This document shows positions 46,941 to 58,610 of a stretch of DNA of 64,000 nt, one piece after another (position 1 is the stretch's first letter; each line of letters starts with the position of its first letter). The translations under genes were made by a program, and so were the position numbers. Source of the stretch: Hordeum vulgare subsp. vulgare (lineage: Eukaryota > Streptophyta > Magnoliopsida > Poales > Poaceae); contig NC_058521.1 of the NCBI RefSeq assembly GCF_904849725.1, forward strand, positions 342,100,638 to 342,164,637. Reading direction: 5' to 3'. Below the pieces are notes generated by a model, which did not search any database, had not been told where the DNA came from, and worked only from the letters and a program-made list of their open reading frames with translations.

Positions 46941-47900
46941 ATGGTTCTGCATGCAAATCCGGTCGTCCACCTCAGCCTGGTCGAAAACTTTTGCCCCGGT
47001 CAGGAAGTCAGGTTCGGGAACCTAGAGGTCACCATTGACCATCAAGGAGATCTTTATTTAACAAAAATCTTAGCTCCTCTCGAGGAACTTGTGTCCCACG
47101 AAACTTCAGCGTCGGAAGCCGCATATCTCATCACCAGGACGACCTTCGTCCCCACCTCAGCCTTAGAGCTCGGCGTGGTAAACACACCGGAGTGCGGTTC
47201 GACCAAGAACACTCTAGGAGCAACCTCGAGCGCCACCAGGGGATCGACAACATAGATTGAACCCTAAAAATCAAGCAATGCGAGACCCATTGCAATCCCA
47301 ATGCTACACAAGCTACTCGATTAGATACAAGTCATGGGGAAGACGAACGACCAGATCGGACTTAGACCCGATGACAGGGAAATCAACATTTCACCCATTA
47401 TGCACCTGACCAAGATCGTCGAGTGCCCTCTTACGGTCTCCCCGCACCAATCACCTAAGCTAAGGACGGTTTACGTCCCGATCAGCGATATTCCAGACTC
47501 ACCAAACAGTCCAGAAAATCTATCTCGCCCTGATAACGCGTCGGGGCCAGCGGCAGGCCTAGCATGCAACCTAGTTAGGAACACGAGCATCGAAGTCTCT
47601 TGCCTGCAAACCACAGGAATCCAAAATCCTTCCCCACCCACCACCCATACCAAGCATGAGACGGAAGAGTATGGCTCCTCGGCCGCGTATGAAGTCACGC
47701 AGAATCCAGGGGAATCAGTACACCACTTTTGGGTCAGATTCCTCCTCTGCAACAGGATCAAAGGCCGCAACAAGGGGGATCTTATTCACGCTTTTCAGTA
47801 GCATTGCCATGATGATGGTATCCTCAATGCCCTCCCCCGTCGCCGGATTCAATCCTTCACCCGGTTGTCGAGCATAGTGCTTAAATAATGCACCGTGGAA
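46941..47900 (+). pseudogene. E9 gag
   Basis: Frame 46941-47255 begins MVLHANPVVHLSLVENF, the gag N-terminus. Frame 47334-47801 ends with NPGESVHHFWVRFLLCNRIK, the conserved capsid motif of Retrotrans_gag. A shift after 47790 moves the continuation to another frame. It would make the particle shell. Confidence 0.65.
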
Positions 47901-48762
47901 AGTACTTTGCAAATTCAGCAAATGTGCAACGACCCTAGCCTCGCCATACCAATCCGGACAAGATGTACACCCCCTGTTACAAGGCTTGTCACAACCGTAA
48001 AATCAGCAAAAAGAACTCGGACGCAGGCTAAATCGGTCCTTGACATACTACTGGACGAGCCATGTCCCATACATTGCGCCCCACCTGAATCAAGCTCCAC
48101 ACATAGCCTTATAGCATCTTGGGTCCCCAGGCAGGTCGCAAAAGGCAGAGAAACTATCCTCAATGCAACACCCTTAGAGCGCCGGCCAATGGCGCCGCAG
48201 GATACAACCAAAGAGATCTTAACGATCTACGAGAATTTCACCTCAAAAAATCAGAGAAAGAGAGCCTTTCGGGAGCTCTATCAAATCCATCATGTAGCAG
48301 TGGCAAACCCATGGTCGAACACACCTATCATGTTCGACCAGGGCGACGATCCCATGGGTAGTACATGACGAGTACCTGCCGCCCTAGTCCTAAACCCCAT
48401 AGTCGACGGCTTCAGACTCAACAAGGCATAGATGGACACGGGCAACAGCCTCAACCTCATTTACAAGGACACGCTTGAAAAAATTCAGTTCGGCCAATCT
48501 AGAATCGAGCCGAGCACAACCACCTTCCGGGGTATTATCCCCGGGAGAGAGGCCCACCGCACAGGACGAGTAGCACTCGATGTCGTATTCGTTACACCCG
48601 ATAATTTCCGATCCTAAGAGCTACTCTTTCATATCATCCTGTTCCAGAGCGGTTACCACGCACTATTGGGATGCGAAGCCTTCACACGATTCCAGACCAT
48701 ACCAAATTACGGGTACATGAAACTCAAAATGCGAGGGCCAAGCGAAGTGATCACGGTAAACA
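47901..48762 (+). pseudogene. E9 gag-protease linker and aspartic protease
   Basis: Frame 47895-48368 is the linker. The protease active site is MDTGNSLNLIY at 48432 onward, where family members usually have a D-G-S/G context. The frame stops at 48617 but similarity continues (GYHALLGCEAFTRFQ, the C-terminal motif) in the frame around 48640-48720. Stops at about 48368, 48430 and 48617 break it. Confidence 0.6.
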
Positions 48763-49985
48763 GTGACCCCAAAGATCCCTCCGAGCCGAAAACAAACAAC
48801 ATCCCTCGCCCTGGAAGTGTTGGCAGAGACCCTTGCCACAGAAGAACTCATGGCACTACGTTGTGTGGTAGACGACATGATCCTCGGCATGCGGCCCAAG
48901 TCCACATCCTTCAAACCGGCCGACGAAATCATCAAATTCCAGGTACACCCGGCGGATCTGAGTAAAACAGCATCAATCAGGGCACAACTAGATCCCGAAA
49001 TCGATGAAGCACTATGTGCTTTTCTATGCGAAAATTGGGACATCTTTGCATGGCACCCATCAGACATGCTAGGAATCCCTCAGGGGCTGGAAGAGCATAG
49101 CCTGAACATAATTGCCGGTTTGAAACCTGTGAAACAAGCCTTGCACCGATTTTCCGAACCTAAACGCCAAGCTATGGGCGAAGAGCTTGCCAAGCTACTG
49201 GAAGCCGGTTTCATCAGGGACATTAAACAACCCGACTAGTTGCGAAACCTGGTCATGGTACCAAATAAGGATAAATCCTAGTGGCTATGTGTCGATTTTA
49301 AAGACGACACAAAGCCTGCCCAAGGATCCATTTCCATTGCCCCGAATAGATGAGATTATCGATGCCACAGTCAGCCATGATTCTGCCTCCTCTATGCCTA
49401 CTTCGGATACCATCAGATCAAGATGAAGGAGTTCGATTAGGCAACAACCGCATTTATAACACCCTACGGGCCATTCTATTTTAACACAATGTCATTTGGG
49501 CTAAGAAACGCGGGTGCCACTTACCAGCGCATGATTCAGACTTGCTTGGGGAAACAAATCGAAAAAATAGTAGAGGCATATGTAGACAATGTGGTCGTCA
49601 AGACCAGACATGTCAACCAGCTGGTAGACGACCTCAAGGAGACCTTTGCCAACTTACGGGCATAGGATATTCGTCTTAATCCGGATAAATGTGTCTTCGG
49701 AATGCCCACCGGCAAACTCGTTGGAATTATCTTATCGCAAAGAGGAATCCAAGCAAATATGTCCAAAATACGAGCATTGTCACAGCTCGCGATACCAACA
49801 CAGCTACAGCACGTCCAAAAGCTAGCAGGTTGCATGGTGGCCCTAAGCCGATTTATATCCCGTCTAGGGGAGAAGTCCCTGCCACTATATCGGTTGCTAA
49901 AGAAAACCAAAGACTTCAAGTGGACCGAGGAGGCCACAATGGATCTGGAGGATATCAAGGCGATATTTGCTAGCAACCCCATACA
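48763..49985 (+). pseudogene. E9 reverse transcriptase
   Basis: Frame 48763-49239 gives FAWHPSDMLGIP and GEELAKLLEAGFIRD, the start of Gypsy RT. After a stop the core continues, with MSFGLRNAGATYQRM near 49490 and the active site AYVDNVVVKT near 49576-49605. The canonical box is YVDD; here the second Asp codon is AAT (49588-49590), so polymerisation would be lost. Frame 49702-50064 carries the connection part GCMVALSRFISRLGEKSLP. Several stops interrupt it. Confidence 0.85.
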
Positions 49986-50960
49986 GCAGCACCCTTCACA
50001 GGGGAGCCAATGTTGCTATACATCTCGGCCACCAATCAAGTTGTTAGCGCGGTACTCGTCGTAGAACGAGAACCTATGGGCCAACAACTACGGATTCAAA
50101 GGCCAGTCTACTACATATCTGAAGTTCTCACCCCATGGAAAATCAGGTACCCACATTACCAAAAGATCGCCTATGAAGTCTTTATGGCATCACGGAAGCT
50201 TCAACACTATTTCCATGAGTGTGCGGTCACTGTGACTTCGGAAGTTGTGCTGAACGATATTATCAACAATAAGGATGCCACTGGCCGAATAGAAAAATGG
50301 ACCATCGAGCTCCTGCCTTTCGAGATCACCTATGAACCATGACAAGCCATGAAATCTCAGGTCTTGGCCAACTTCATGGTTGAATGGACCAAGGATGAAC
50401 TCCCCAAAGAGTATAGCACTTACGCTCATTGGACCATGTATTTTGACGGGTCCAAAACTCTCGCCGTACTAGGGCTGGAGTGATTCTCGCATCCCCCACC
50501 AGGGATAATGTTCGGTGAAAGATACTGATCATGGACGCCGATTCAAACAACGCAGTCGAATACGAAGCCCCGCTACACTGTTTTCGAATGGTAGACTCAA
50601 TGGGAATTCAGTGGCTCGAGGTGCGAGGAGACTCTAATCTCGCCATTTCACAAATCAACAGTGAATTTGATGCAAAGAATCCAAAAATGGCGTCTTATAG
50701 GAAATTTGTCCTCAAAATATCAGCATGATTTGAAGGGCTAGAATTCCACCACGTCTCAAGAGACAACAACCATGAAGCAGACGTCCTAGTCTGCTTAGGT
50801 GCAAAGTGTGACCCCGTCCCTAGCAACATCTTTCTAGAGCGGCTGTTCAAGCCATCTGTAGTATGGCAAGATGAGACAGTCCGCACACGGGCTAACGGCG
50901 AAGAGCATGTGGTATCCCCAGTTACCGAGCATGACGATCAAATCATCTGTGGGTCTTGAA
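49986..50960 (+). pseudogene. E9 RNase H regions
   Basis: Frame 50010-50342 has VSAVLVVERE, VYYISEVLTPWKIRYP and a GRIEKWTIELLPFEITYEP end, a degenerate RT-linked RNase H. From about 50430 a second RNase H-like part shows WTMYFDGSKT and, in frame 50531-50728, SNNAVEYEAPLHCFRM and EVRGDSNLAISQIN. This double RNase H arrangement is known in Tat-lineage elements. Breaks lie at about 50342 and 50480. Confidence 0.7.
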
Positions 50961-53900
50961 TTGAAGACACGTTCTCGTCCCATGAGGTTATGGCCATAAT
51001 TGCCCATGGATCGAACCCTTCCTTGTTTATCTATTACGCAAGGAGCTACCTGGTGACCAAACCGAGGCGCAACGTATCATCCGCCGATCAAAGGCTTATA
51101 AGGTCCACGAGGGCGAGCTATATAAGAAGAGCACCATAGGAGTACTCCAGCGGTGCATATCCGAGGAGGAAGGAAGGTAGCTTTTGGCTAAGGTACACAC
51201 CGGTATGGGCGGTCACCATGTAGTAGCACGGGCCTTGGTCAGCAAGGATTTTCGAGCTGGCTTCTTTTGGCCGACGGTCCGAGAGGACGCCCATGCACTT
51301 GTTCAGCGTTGTATGGGGTGTCAACTCTTTATAAACCAATGCCGCATGCCCCCAACAGCTCTTCGGATAATTCCGCTCACTTGGCCCTTCGCTCTCTAGG
51401 GTCTGGATATGGTCAGCCCACTTAAAGGGGGGACCAAGAAAAACAAATACATCCTGGTTATGGTTGACAAATTTACCAAATGGACCGAACCAAAGCCAGT
51501 CAGTTCGGCCAAAGCTAAGCCAGTAATCAAATTTATCTCCAGTGTCGTACACCGTTATGGTGTTCCTCATAGCATAATAACACACAAGAGATCCAATTTC
51601 TCTGCCCAGGAGGTAAAAGAATGGTGCGCAAACTTGGGCATAAAGCTCGATTATGCTTCCGTATACCACCCGGAGACCAACGGACAAGTCGAAAGAGCCA
51701 ACAGGCTCATTATGAGCGGTATTAAACCAAGGTTGGTTTGATCCATTCAAGATTCCACTTGCTAATGGGTGGAGGAGCTCGACTCTGATCTATGGGGCTT
51801 GTGCACCACCCCGAATCGATCCCCAAGGTACACCTCCTTCTTTATCGTGTACGGGGCTAAAGCAGTATCTGTGTGACATTATACATGACGCACCTCGGGT
51901 GCATATGTACGAGGAAAAAGAAACAGAGTTATATTGGCAAGACGACTTAGATGCACTTGAAGGCGAGCGTGACATAGCTTTGTCCCGATCCGCTTTATAT
52001 CAACAGCAAGCTCGGCGCTATCAGAGTAGGGAAATCCGGGCAAAGGCATATAACGTGGGACAACTCGTCCTACGCCTCCCCGAGAAGCAGAAGCATAAAC
52101 TTCACCCTGTGACAACCTGATTTTTCAAACTTTTATTTTCAAAACATTTTGGAGTTATACTTGCAAAATTGGGTGGATTTTCAAATATTTTCAAACAAGT
52201 TGGATTGTGAGTCTCTAAATTTTTCAAGCAACCCAAAATCCTTCTCCTCTTGCCAAAACCTTTCTTGGTTTAATTTTCAATATTTAATTTTTTCCAACAA
52301 TTCTTTTCTTACTTGGGGAATTATGTCGTCACCATGGGTTGTGAAGCAACCTATAGTTTGGATGAGCCATAAGCCCCCAAACGTTTTCCTCATCTTCTCA
52401 TCATCATATGATTCCAAAATCTCCAAAAATATTTCCTTGCCCAATGTAAAATTTTGGCCAGAATAATTATTTCTTATCTGACCAGAATTGTCCCATTCTG
52501 AAGCAACCCTATTTTTCCGATTCTAGAAAATTCCCAATAAATTTCCCCAGATCCTAGGGATCCTATTTATCCCAAATATGCAAAAACATCTCATGGTCCA
52601 GTACAAATTTTGAGCAAGTAGACTCTGTTAAGTTTCTATTAAATCTGAACCTTTGTGTAGGAAGTGCTAGCTAGGTGTGAACAAATGATCTATAAATTTT
52701 TGGGCATGTGTGCACTACCAAATAACACTCCTCCACCAAGTTTCACCTTTAACAGAGCTAGCATGTGAGTGCCCCAAGCTCATTTCCATTCTGGACCAGA
52801 AAGATGGTTTTCAAAGGAACTATATCCAATTTTTCTTCAAACCATTTCAAACTTTGCCAGTCTTTCCAATGCTGATCCCCAGACATGTCACCTTGCTCCA
52901 TACCTATCTTATTTGAGATCTAGAACCTCCCAAAGATGGTTGGCAGAACATGTTGTTGATTAGATCCTTCAATTCAGAGGGCACCTAGTCGAGCCAATGG
53001 CATAGAGAGGCTAAAGGGTCGAAGGACTACCCAGTAGACATGGTGCGCAGGCTTGCGTGGCCTTGTGGTAGCCGCACCCGTGGTGATCACGGTACTGGCA
53101 TGCCACAGCGCGCGCTCTGTGCAGTCCTAGTGATAGATGAGCTCGCCCGAGCCGTCTCTCGCTGTCCCCCTTGTCCATTGGTGCTGACATTGTTCCTGGT
53201 AGCCGCGTGGCACCTCCCGAAGCCTCTGGGTCGCCGGATATGGCCTCCGCCGCTCCCAGCCAAACTCTGCCATGGGCAGCACAGTGGCCTTCAGCCACTA
53301 TTATCCTCCGCAAGCCATTAATGGCTCCGGACCGGTCCTGTCGCTCCTATGCCCTCCTCCATCACCTCACCCCCACGCCACGACGACCAGCTCGTCGTCC
53401 GTGCTCCAGTGGCAAGCCCGAGCCTCACTGCTTCGGGAGAGCTCGACAACGCTCGTCACTGTCCTATATAAGGCGCTGCCCAAACCCCTCCTAGCCATCA
53501 CCAACTCCCTCCGCCTATGGATTAGACATAGACACCCCTAGCAAGAGCCGGGAGCTCGTCTCGCTCAGCTCGGGAGAAAGGCTCCGCCGCCAAATTGCCT
53601 CTGTCACTAGCCACCTCCGCACTTCCCCAGTCAAAATCGAGGTTGCCATCGAGTTCCCCTAATCTCCCTGGTCCTCCTCGAGCCCTCGTTGAGCCAAACT
53701 CCTTCCGAAAACGTCGCCTTCGAGCGCCCGATCAATTCCCGTCGTCTCCCAGCCCCACCGCCTTCTCTATCGCCGGTGAGCGCCGCCGGTGAGCCGCCCT
53801 CCTCTGTTCCCCTCCTCTCTCTCTCTTTTTTAAAAATGGCAGGCCCCACCTGCTAGTGTCTGAGGCGCGCGCCCGAAACGGTAAGTGGAGGCGCCTCCTC

Positions 53901-55535
53901 CACTTTACGCCTTCGACGTGGCCTCTGATAGGATTTAGTTTCTTTTATTTTATTTTCTGATTTGACTAGTAACTTTGAACCTTTATAACTTTTTATTCCT
54001 AAGTCCAAATCCATTGATTCTTGTTGCATTGAGTTGGTACTGATCCCCTCTAATTTCTGGTAGATTTTGGTATTTTTCCTATACTCACAGAATTCCTGAT
54101 TAATAAAAAGGTATTATGTGACATTTTCTTTTATTTTTCAATTTCAAATTATTTCAGAGGGAAACTTTGGTGAAGACCAGGAGTGTTTGAATAACCCCAC
54201 TGATCAAGGTAGGCCATAATACCCATGTGATGTAGTACTTTCATAGCATAGCATATTGTCATCATTATCCCATTTATCTGCTATAAAATAAATGCATAGT
54301 AAATTATTTAATATAAATAATTGCTCACTGTTATAAATCACTATATTTGCAATAACTTAGTGGTTGATCTAGAGTCACATGCCCGGGCTTAACAGTGCAA
54401 CCACATTTTGCCGGTATAGGGCGGCTGTGACTTGAGCTGATCGTGTGACCTTTCACCGGTACCTCCAAAGAGGGAGGTTTATGCAAGCTTGCTACCTTGA
54501 TCAGGTAGGTGGTGATAATCCTGTGAGCCCAGTTGAGTTGTTTGGGCCCGTCCCCAGTTGGGACAGTTTAGTTTGACCACGACGGTGGCAGGTGTCATCA
54601 AGACACACGGCCACCCAGGCAGGACTCCGGGGGAGGATGAATGCCGATGGTATGATGGTTGAGTCACAGGTCAGGCAGGTCTCATTGGAGCAACATTGGT
54701 CCACCTGAATGGGGTCACGAGGTGAGTGCTCCATAGTGTGGGTAAGTTGTGCAACCTCTGCAGAGAGTCAAACCTATTCGAATAGCCGTGTCCACGGTAT
54801 TGGACAGCCCGACTAGACCTTAGTAGATGGTCAACCATATCCGTCTTTGTAATGATGGCAGAACTCTTCAAAGGATTAGAGATGTTCAATGAATATTCTG
54901 ACTGTCGTGAGATAATCCAGGCATGACTAAGTGGTTAATTGGTACAATCGGTGATCTTGCTTAATATCTTACTATATTGGTTGACATGCTATTGTTTGCA
55001 GCATTACTTGGTTGTTGTGAGCTTGCATGTACATTCCAAGTACTCACCTGGCGTATCATGCCAGATGCAGGAGAAGTCAGGACGGAGGTCCTGATGGTCC
55101 GTACTAGGAAGTGTCCACAACAGTGTCCCTGTGGATGGAGTTGCCGCTATGTTCTGCTACGCCGTAGAAGTACTTAGTAGTTTTGAGGGCCCATTATGTT
55201 TCGTAAATATTGTAGATACTGTTGCAGCACCAAGGGTGCCTTTGGCATCGCTATCTTTGTAAGATATGTACTTGTAACGTTATGCTATCAATAAAGTCAG
55301 TTCAGTCATGTTCCAAGTTGTTGAGTGTTTCCAGAAGACATGATCTCTGGGTTGGAAACACTGGTAATCCAGTTCCCTGAACCGGGGTGCCACACACCCA
55401 AAGTGGGAGGGCCCTTTTATAATACATAAAATCTTAACAGGAGGTTCCTATCGCCTGCGGAATTCTAAAGACAACCACCTCGAGCCGAACCCGTGGAATT
55501 CAGCTCACCTTTGGCATTTTTACAACTAGACCACT
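50961..55535 (+). pseudogene. E9 integrase, split by solo LTR E10
   Basis: Frame 51184-51399 carries the zinc-binding HHCC part (GGHHVVARALV and CMGCQLF). Frame 51409-51741 is the core with VMVDKFTKW (first Asp), SIITHKRSNF where the second catalytic Asp is replaced by His (codon 51583-51585), and NGQVERAN (Glu). The C-terminal part runs to 52107 with EKQKHKLHP, and continues after E10 at 55395 as KWEGPFIIHKILTGGSYRL. Integration activity must be lost. Confidence 0.85.
52108..55394. mobile_element. E10: 3.3-kb solo LTR in the E9 integrase
   Basis: Starts TGTGACAACC and ends GGGTGCCACA, an imperfect 10-bp inverted repeat with TG...CA ends. It has a perfect 5-bp TSD CACCC (52103-52107 and 55395-55399). 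Removing it and one TSD copy rejoins the E9 reading frame exactly. No protein domain, PBS or PPT is seen. A GC-rich island at 53040-53870 and an AATAAA near 55289 recall the layout of E3, and CGAATAGCCGTGTCCACGG (about 54779) is close to the E3 word at 15305. Confidence 0.88.
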
Positions 55536-56349
55536 ATAATCCTCCCTTTTTTGTCACTTTCTTTATGTCGTCTCGCCCACATTTTTTTTCTTTTCCTATA
55601 CGGTTAATTAGTTGTTCTCAATAAATGTTCGGCTTAACCAAACATCCTCGGACATTTACCAAATCATCCGTGTTAAACGGAATGATCAAGTAGAACTTGG
55701 GGGCTTCCTAAAGAAGTTGTTCAATATATTTGTTATACCTACTTGTTCATGTATACATCTTGAAATTAAAACATCGATTCTTGCCATTTTATTCATCAAT
55801 TGGACTTAATATTTTAGTAATGCTGGGTTGCCTCGCTCATGTGCTTACTCTCAACGTTCCCGATGTATTCGGCTAGAGGGTAAAGGCAGCACCACTGCGA
55901 TTGTTACAACCGGTTCATCCGGACACGTACCTCAGTCGAGTAACACCAAAAGCTAGCACTTCTTGAGATACAACATGATTAGTTAGGACAATGCCCACCT
56001 ACTCTGCAATTCCACATCATAAAATCGCTAGCCGTGCTGAGCAGATAAACAGCCATACCGACTACAAAATATGTAACGACCTGGAAAAAGGAACCCATTT
56101 AGGAACTATTTTTTCTCGAAGATGTTTTTTACGCCTCGTCGTAATATAAAATAATCCACCCGTATAACTTTTTTCTGTTAGTACCACATGGTCCGATTGC
56201 CTAGTTATCGGAAATTTAATTCCTACCTTTGTAGGATACAAAGTACGAAACACTGCCCAGTTTATAACAAGCGAGGTAGAAGCCGATGGCCGGCTAAAGA
56301 CAGAATTTTAAAATATGGAGGGAAGTGCCTTAACACACAAATATCAATA
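55536..56349 (+). other. E9 3' region after pol
   Basis: No supportable gene. AT-rich untranslated sequence of E9, with a pyrimidine run near 55585 and a GGGGGCTTCC purine-rich block near 55700. Confidence 0.5.
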
Positions 56350-58200
56350 CATGCGATTACACGCTTGGTGATTGATCTAGTTGATCTATTATCGCATCTA
56401 ATGTGCGGTCCTCATGTGACAAGCGTGCGGTGGGCATCACTTGATCGTACAACAGATGTAGAGGAACCTCCTTCCCATCTGGTCCCACTGGTCCAACTCG
56501 TGCCATGCACTCGGGATCTAGGCGAATAAAACGAGTCCTCACCATAGCCCATGCCTTCCGGACTCCTTCTCAGCATGCCTAGGTCTTCCACAATTCAAAG
56601 CGATTGCGGACTCCTGTAAATCGTTTGGCAAGATCGGCCATCCCTTGTGGAGTGTTTTGGTTCGGCCATAAAGCTGAGACCATACTCCGCATAGCCTTCC
56701 GTGCACGCTCGTACACAACGGACATTTCCTTCAATAGGTCCCTCCAAAAGAAGTGGCCTCCTCTTCAGGACGCCCAGTCAAAAGACCTAATCCAAAGAGG
56801 AAAAAAAATTCATGATCAACACAATAAAAATGGGATCTGTTCCAAATCAGAGCTTTACTTCAAAAACATGTCGCCTTTCCATTTCTGGTTCTCTTCTCGA
56901 GTTTGCGCCAATTGAGTTTTCAAACTCTCAACTTCCTCAGCTTGTTTTTCATTCTCTTCATTGAGATTATTGTTTTCTTTGCGGCATCGCTTCAGTACGC
57001 ATTGACCGGCTTCAAGCTGTGATTCGGCATATCGTTGAACTTCTTGAGAGGCGTCTAGATCTTCTTGCATTTGGCCTATTGATTCACTTGCTATAGAATT
57101 TTTTTGGCTATTAATATATATTTTAAGAAAATTCAGCATATCACAAATTAACTCCCTTACTATGGGCTTCTCTAGTAAATTTCTTCACATCTTCCAGCTC
57201 GGCCCTATTGGCCTTTAAATCGGCCTCGCTCTAATGGAGATCTTTGGATAAACTCTCGTTTTCCTGCTTCAGAGCCTACACATTAAAAAAGTACTTGAAA
57301 TCGACCTGAATTCAGTCGCCCGACCAAATTAAGGCTCGAGGGCTACTGGGTCCAAACTTTTGTTCGGATATTATAATGTCAATAAATTACCTGCAGGTGG
57401 GCAGACACTGGCCCAACCACTTCTTTAAGGTCGGCTTGCGTGGCTCCGAGGTATGCATCGGCTGAATTGTGAGCATTAAATTCTTGTTGAGAAAATACAA
57501 GATGATGTAGTGCCTCCTTCCCTGTTGATGATTCATTGCACTCTCATATTCGGAGTTAGTTACCAACAGTCTGTCTGAACACTCTGGGAGCGGTCCCGTG
57601 TTTGGTACTCCAGTGTCCGTCGATGCTCTGGGGTTTGGTTGACTACCCAATACCTCGACACAGTCCTCGGGCGGGGAGGGTTGCACACGTCTCCTACATT
57701 GGTCGGTCGAGGGTATGAAAGTATAGAAGCACGTATATCATCATAAGGAATATAAGTCGGTCCATATACCTTTTTGCGGAAGGAGGTGCGGATGAGTTTT
57801 CTCCCGCACCATTTGTTCGGGAATCCTGTCCTCGCTTGACAGAACCCGACAGGTTTTGTTCGGGGAGTGGTCCGGCGAGCGCTCCGACGACCCCTAGGCG
57901 CGGCCCCTCATCGGGTCGTCATCTTTCTCTTACTCCCCAAAGAGGGAAGGGAACTAGGGTTGTCGGTTATAAGGGATACCCTCTATTCGCCAACTCCATC
58001 CTCGTAAAACACCCCGTCCTCAAAAATAATCGAAAGCTTTGGGTCTTCATGAAGCCGAGTATCATCGTCACAGGCAAAGTCCTCGGGCTGAGGCATGGGA
58101 TATTTTACCTTCTCGATCCAATGTTTCCAAGGCTGCAAGGAAGGGTTAGAAATCATAAATCAGACAATAAAGGGTGTGAACGCCCGAGACTTTGAACATT
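56350..58200 (-). pseudogene. E9 antisense ORF with coiled coil (putative gypsy-type transposon protein)
   Basis: On the minus strand, opposite to pol, are several open pieces. 57686-57387 includes EDCVEVLGSQPNPRASTDTG. 57139-56855 is a coiled coil (LNEENEKQAEEVESLKTQLA). 56545-56357 includes MVRTRFIRLDPECMARVGP. A first piece lies near 58180-57990. Together they resemble the C-terminal half of the antisense proteins called putative gypsy type transposon (PF04195 type) found between pol and the 3' LTR of cereal Tat elements. Gaps may be introns or breaks. Function is unknown. Confidence 0.55.
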
Positions 58201-58410
58201 AGCACACTTACCCATTCGCCAGGGTTATATGTCGAATAGCCGTCCTTGGTGATGAGGTGGGTAAAATCTTATTTTTTCCCCTTTGAAGAAATCGGCCAGG
58301 ATGGCCACTAAGGCTTTCTGGTCATTCGATCCTTGCCTTCTGGATCGCGTGGAATGGCTCGTCTTGCTCTAACACCACAAAGGATGTGTACGTTGTTGTG
58401 GCGGTTTTAT
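58201..58410 (-). other. E9 continuation before E11
   Basis: Short continuation of the E9 antisense ORF region. The five bases TTTAT (58406-58410) before E11 would be one half of its TSD. Confidence 0.4.
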
Positions 58411-58574
58411 TGTAACGACCAAGATGCGACACTTTCCTCATTTGGGGACGAGGCCTCAAAAGGGGAAAGGGTCGCATCTAAGCGTATCGCAAGTAGGATA
58501 ACATTGCCATTACAAGGTTTCCAAACATGGAAAGGAGTTACAAAGTGGGGAGGAAAAGCATTGGGGCTGTCACA
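58411..58574 (-). repeat. E11 3' LTR, unusually short (164 bp)
   Basis: On the minus strand it begins TGTGACAGCCCCAATGC and ends TTGGTCGTTACA. The boundaries are inferred from the TG...CA ends and the adjoining PPT. An inner inverted repeat joins AGATGCGACCCTTTCC and GGAAAGTGTCGCATCT. It may be an internally deleted LTR. Confidence 0.55.
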
Positions 58575-58610
58575 ACTCTCCCACACTACAAGAGGATCTC
58601 GACCCGAGAT

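Larger units (their letters stand above)
46372..58410 (+). mobile_element. E9: Tat-like Gypsy retrotransposon, 3' end outside the window
   Basis: Plus-strand element. The order is 5' LTR (46372-46814), PBS-like TTGGTGCTTTCATTGAGAG, gag, protease, RT, RNase H, integrase, then a long 3' region with an antisense ORF. Solo LTR E10 splits the integrase at 52107/55395, and E11 ends the visible part at 58410. GTCAG precedes the LTR as half of a TSD. The protein signatures and the antisense ORF between pol and the 3' LTR point to the Tat lineage. All frames are broken and two catalytic residues are lost. Confidence 0.85.

Noticed and set aside
51118..51750. 210-residue minus-strand frame
   Set aside because: Shadow of the E9 integrase on the opposite strand.
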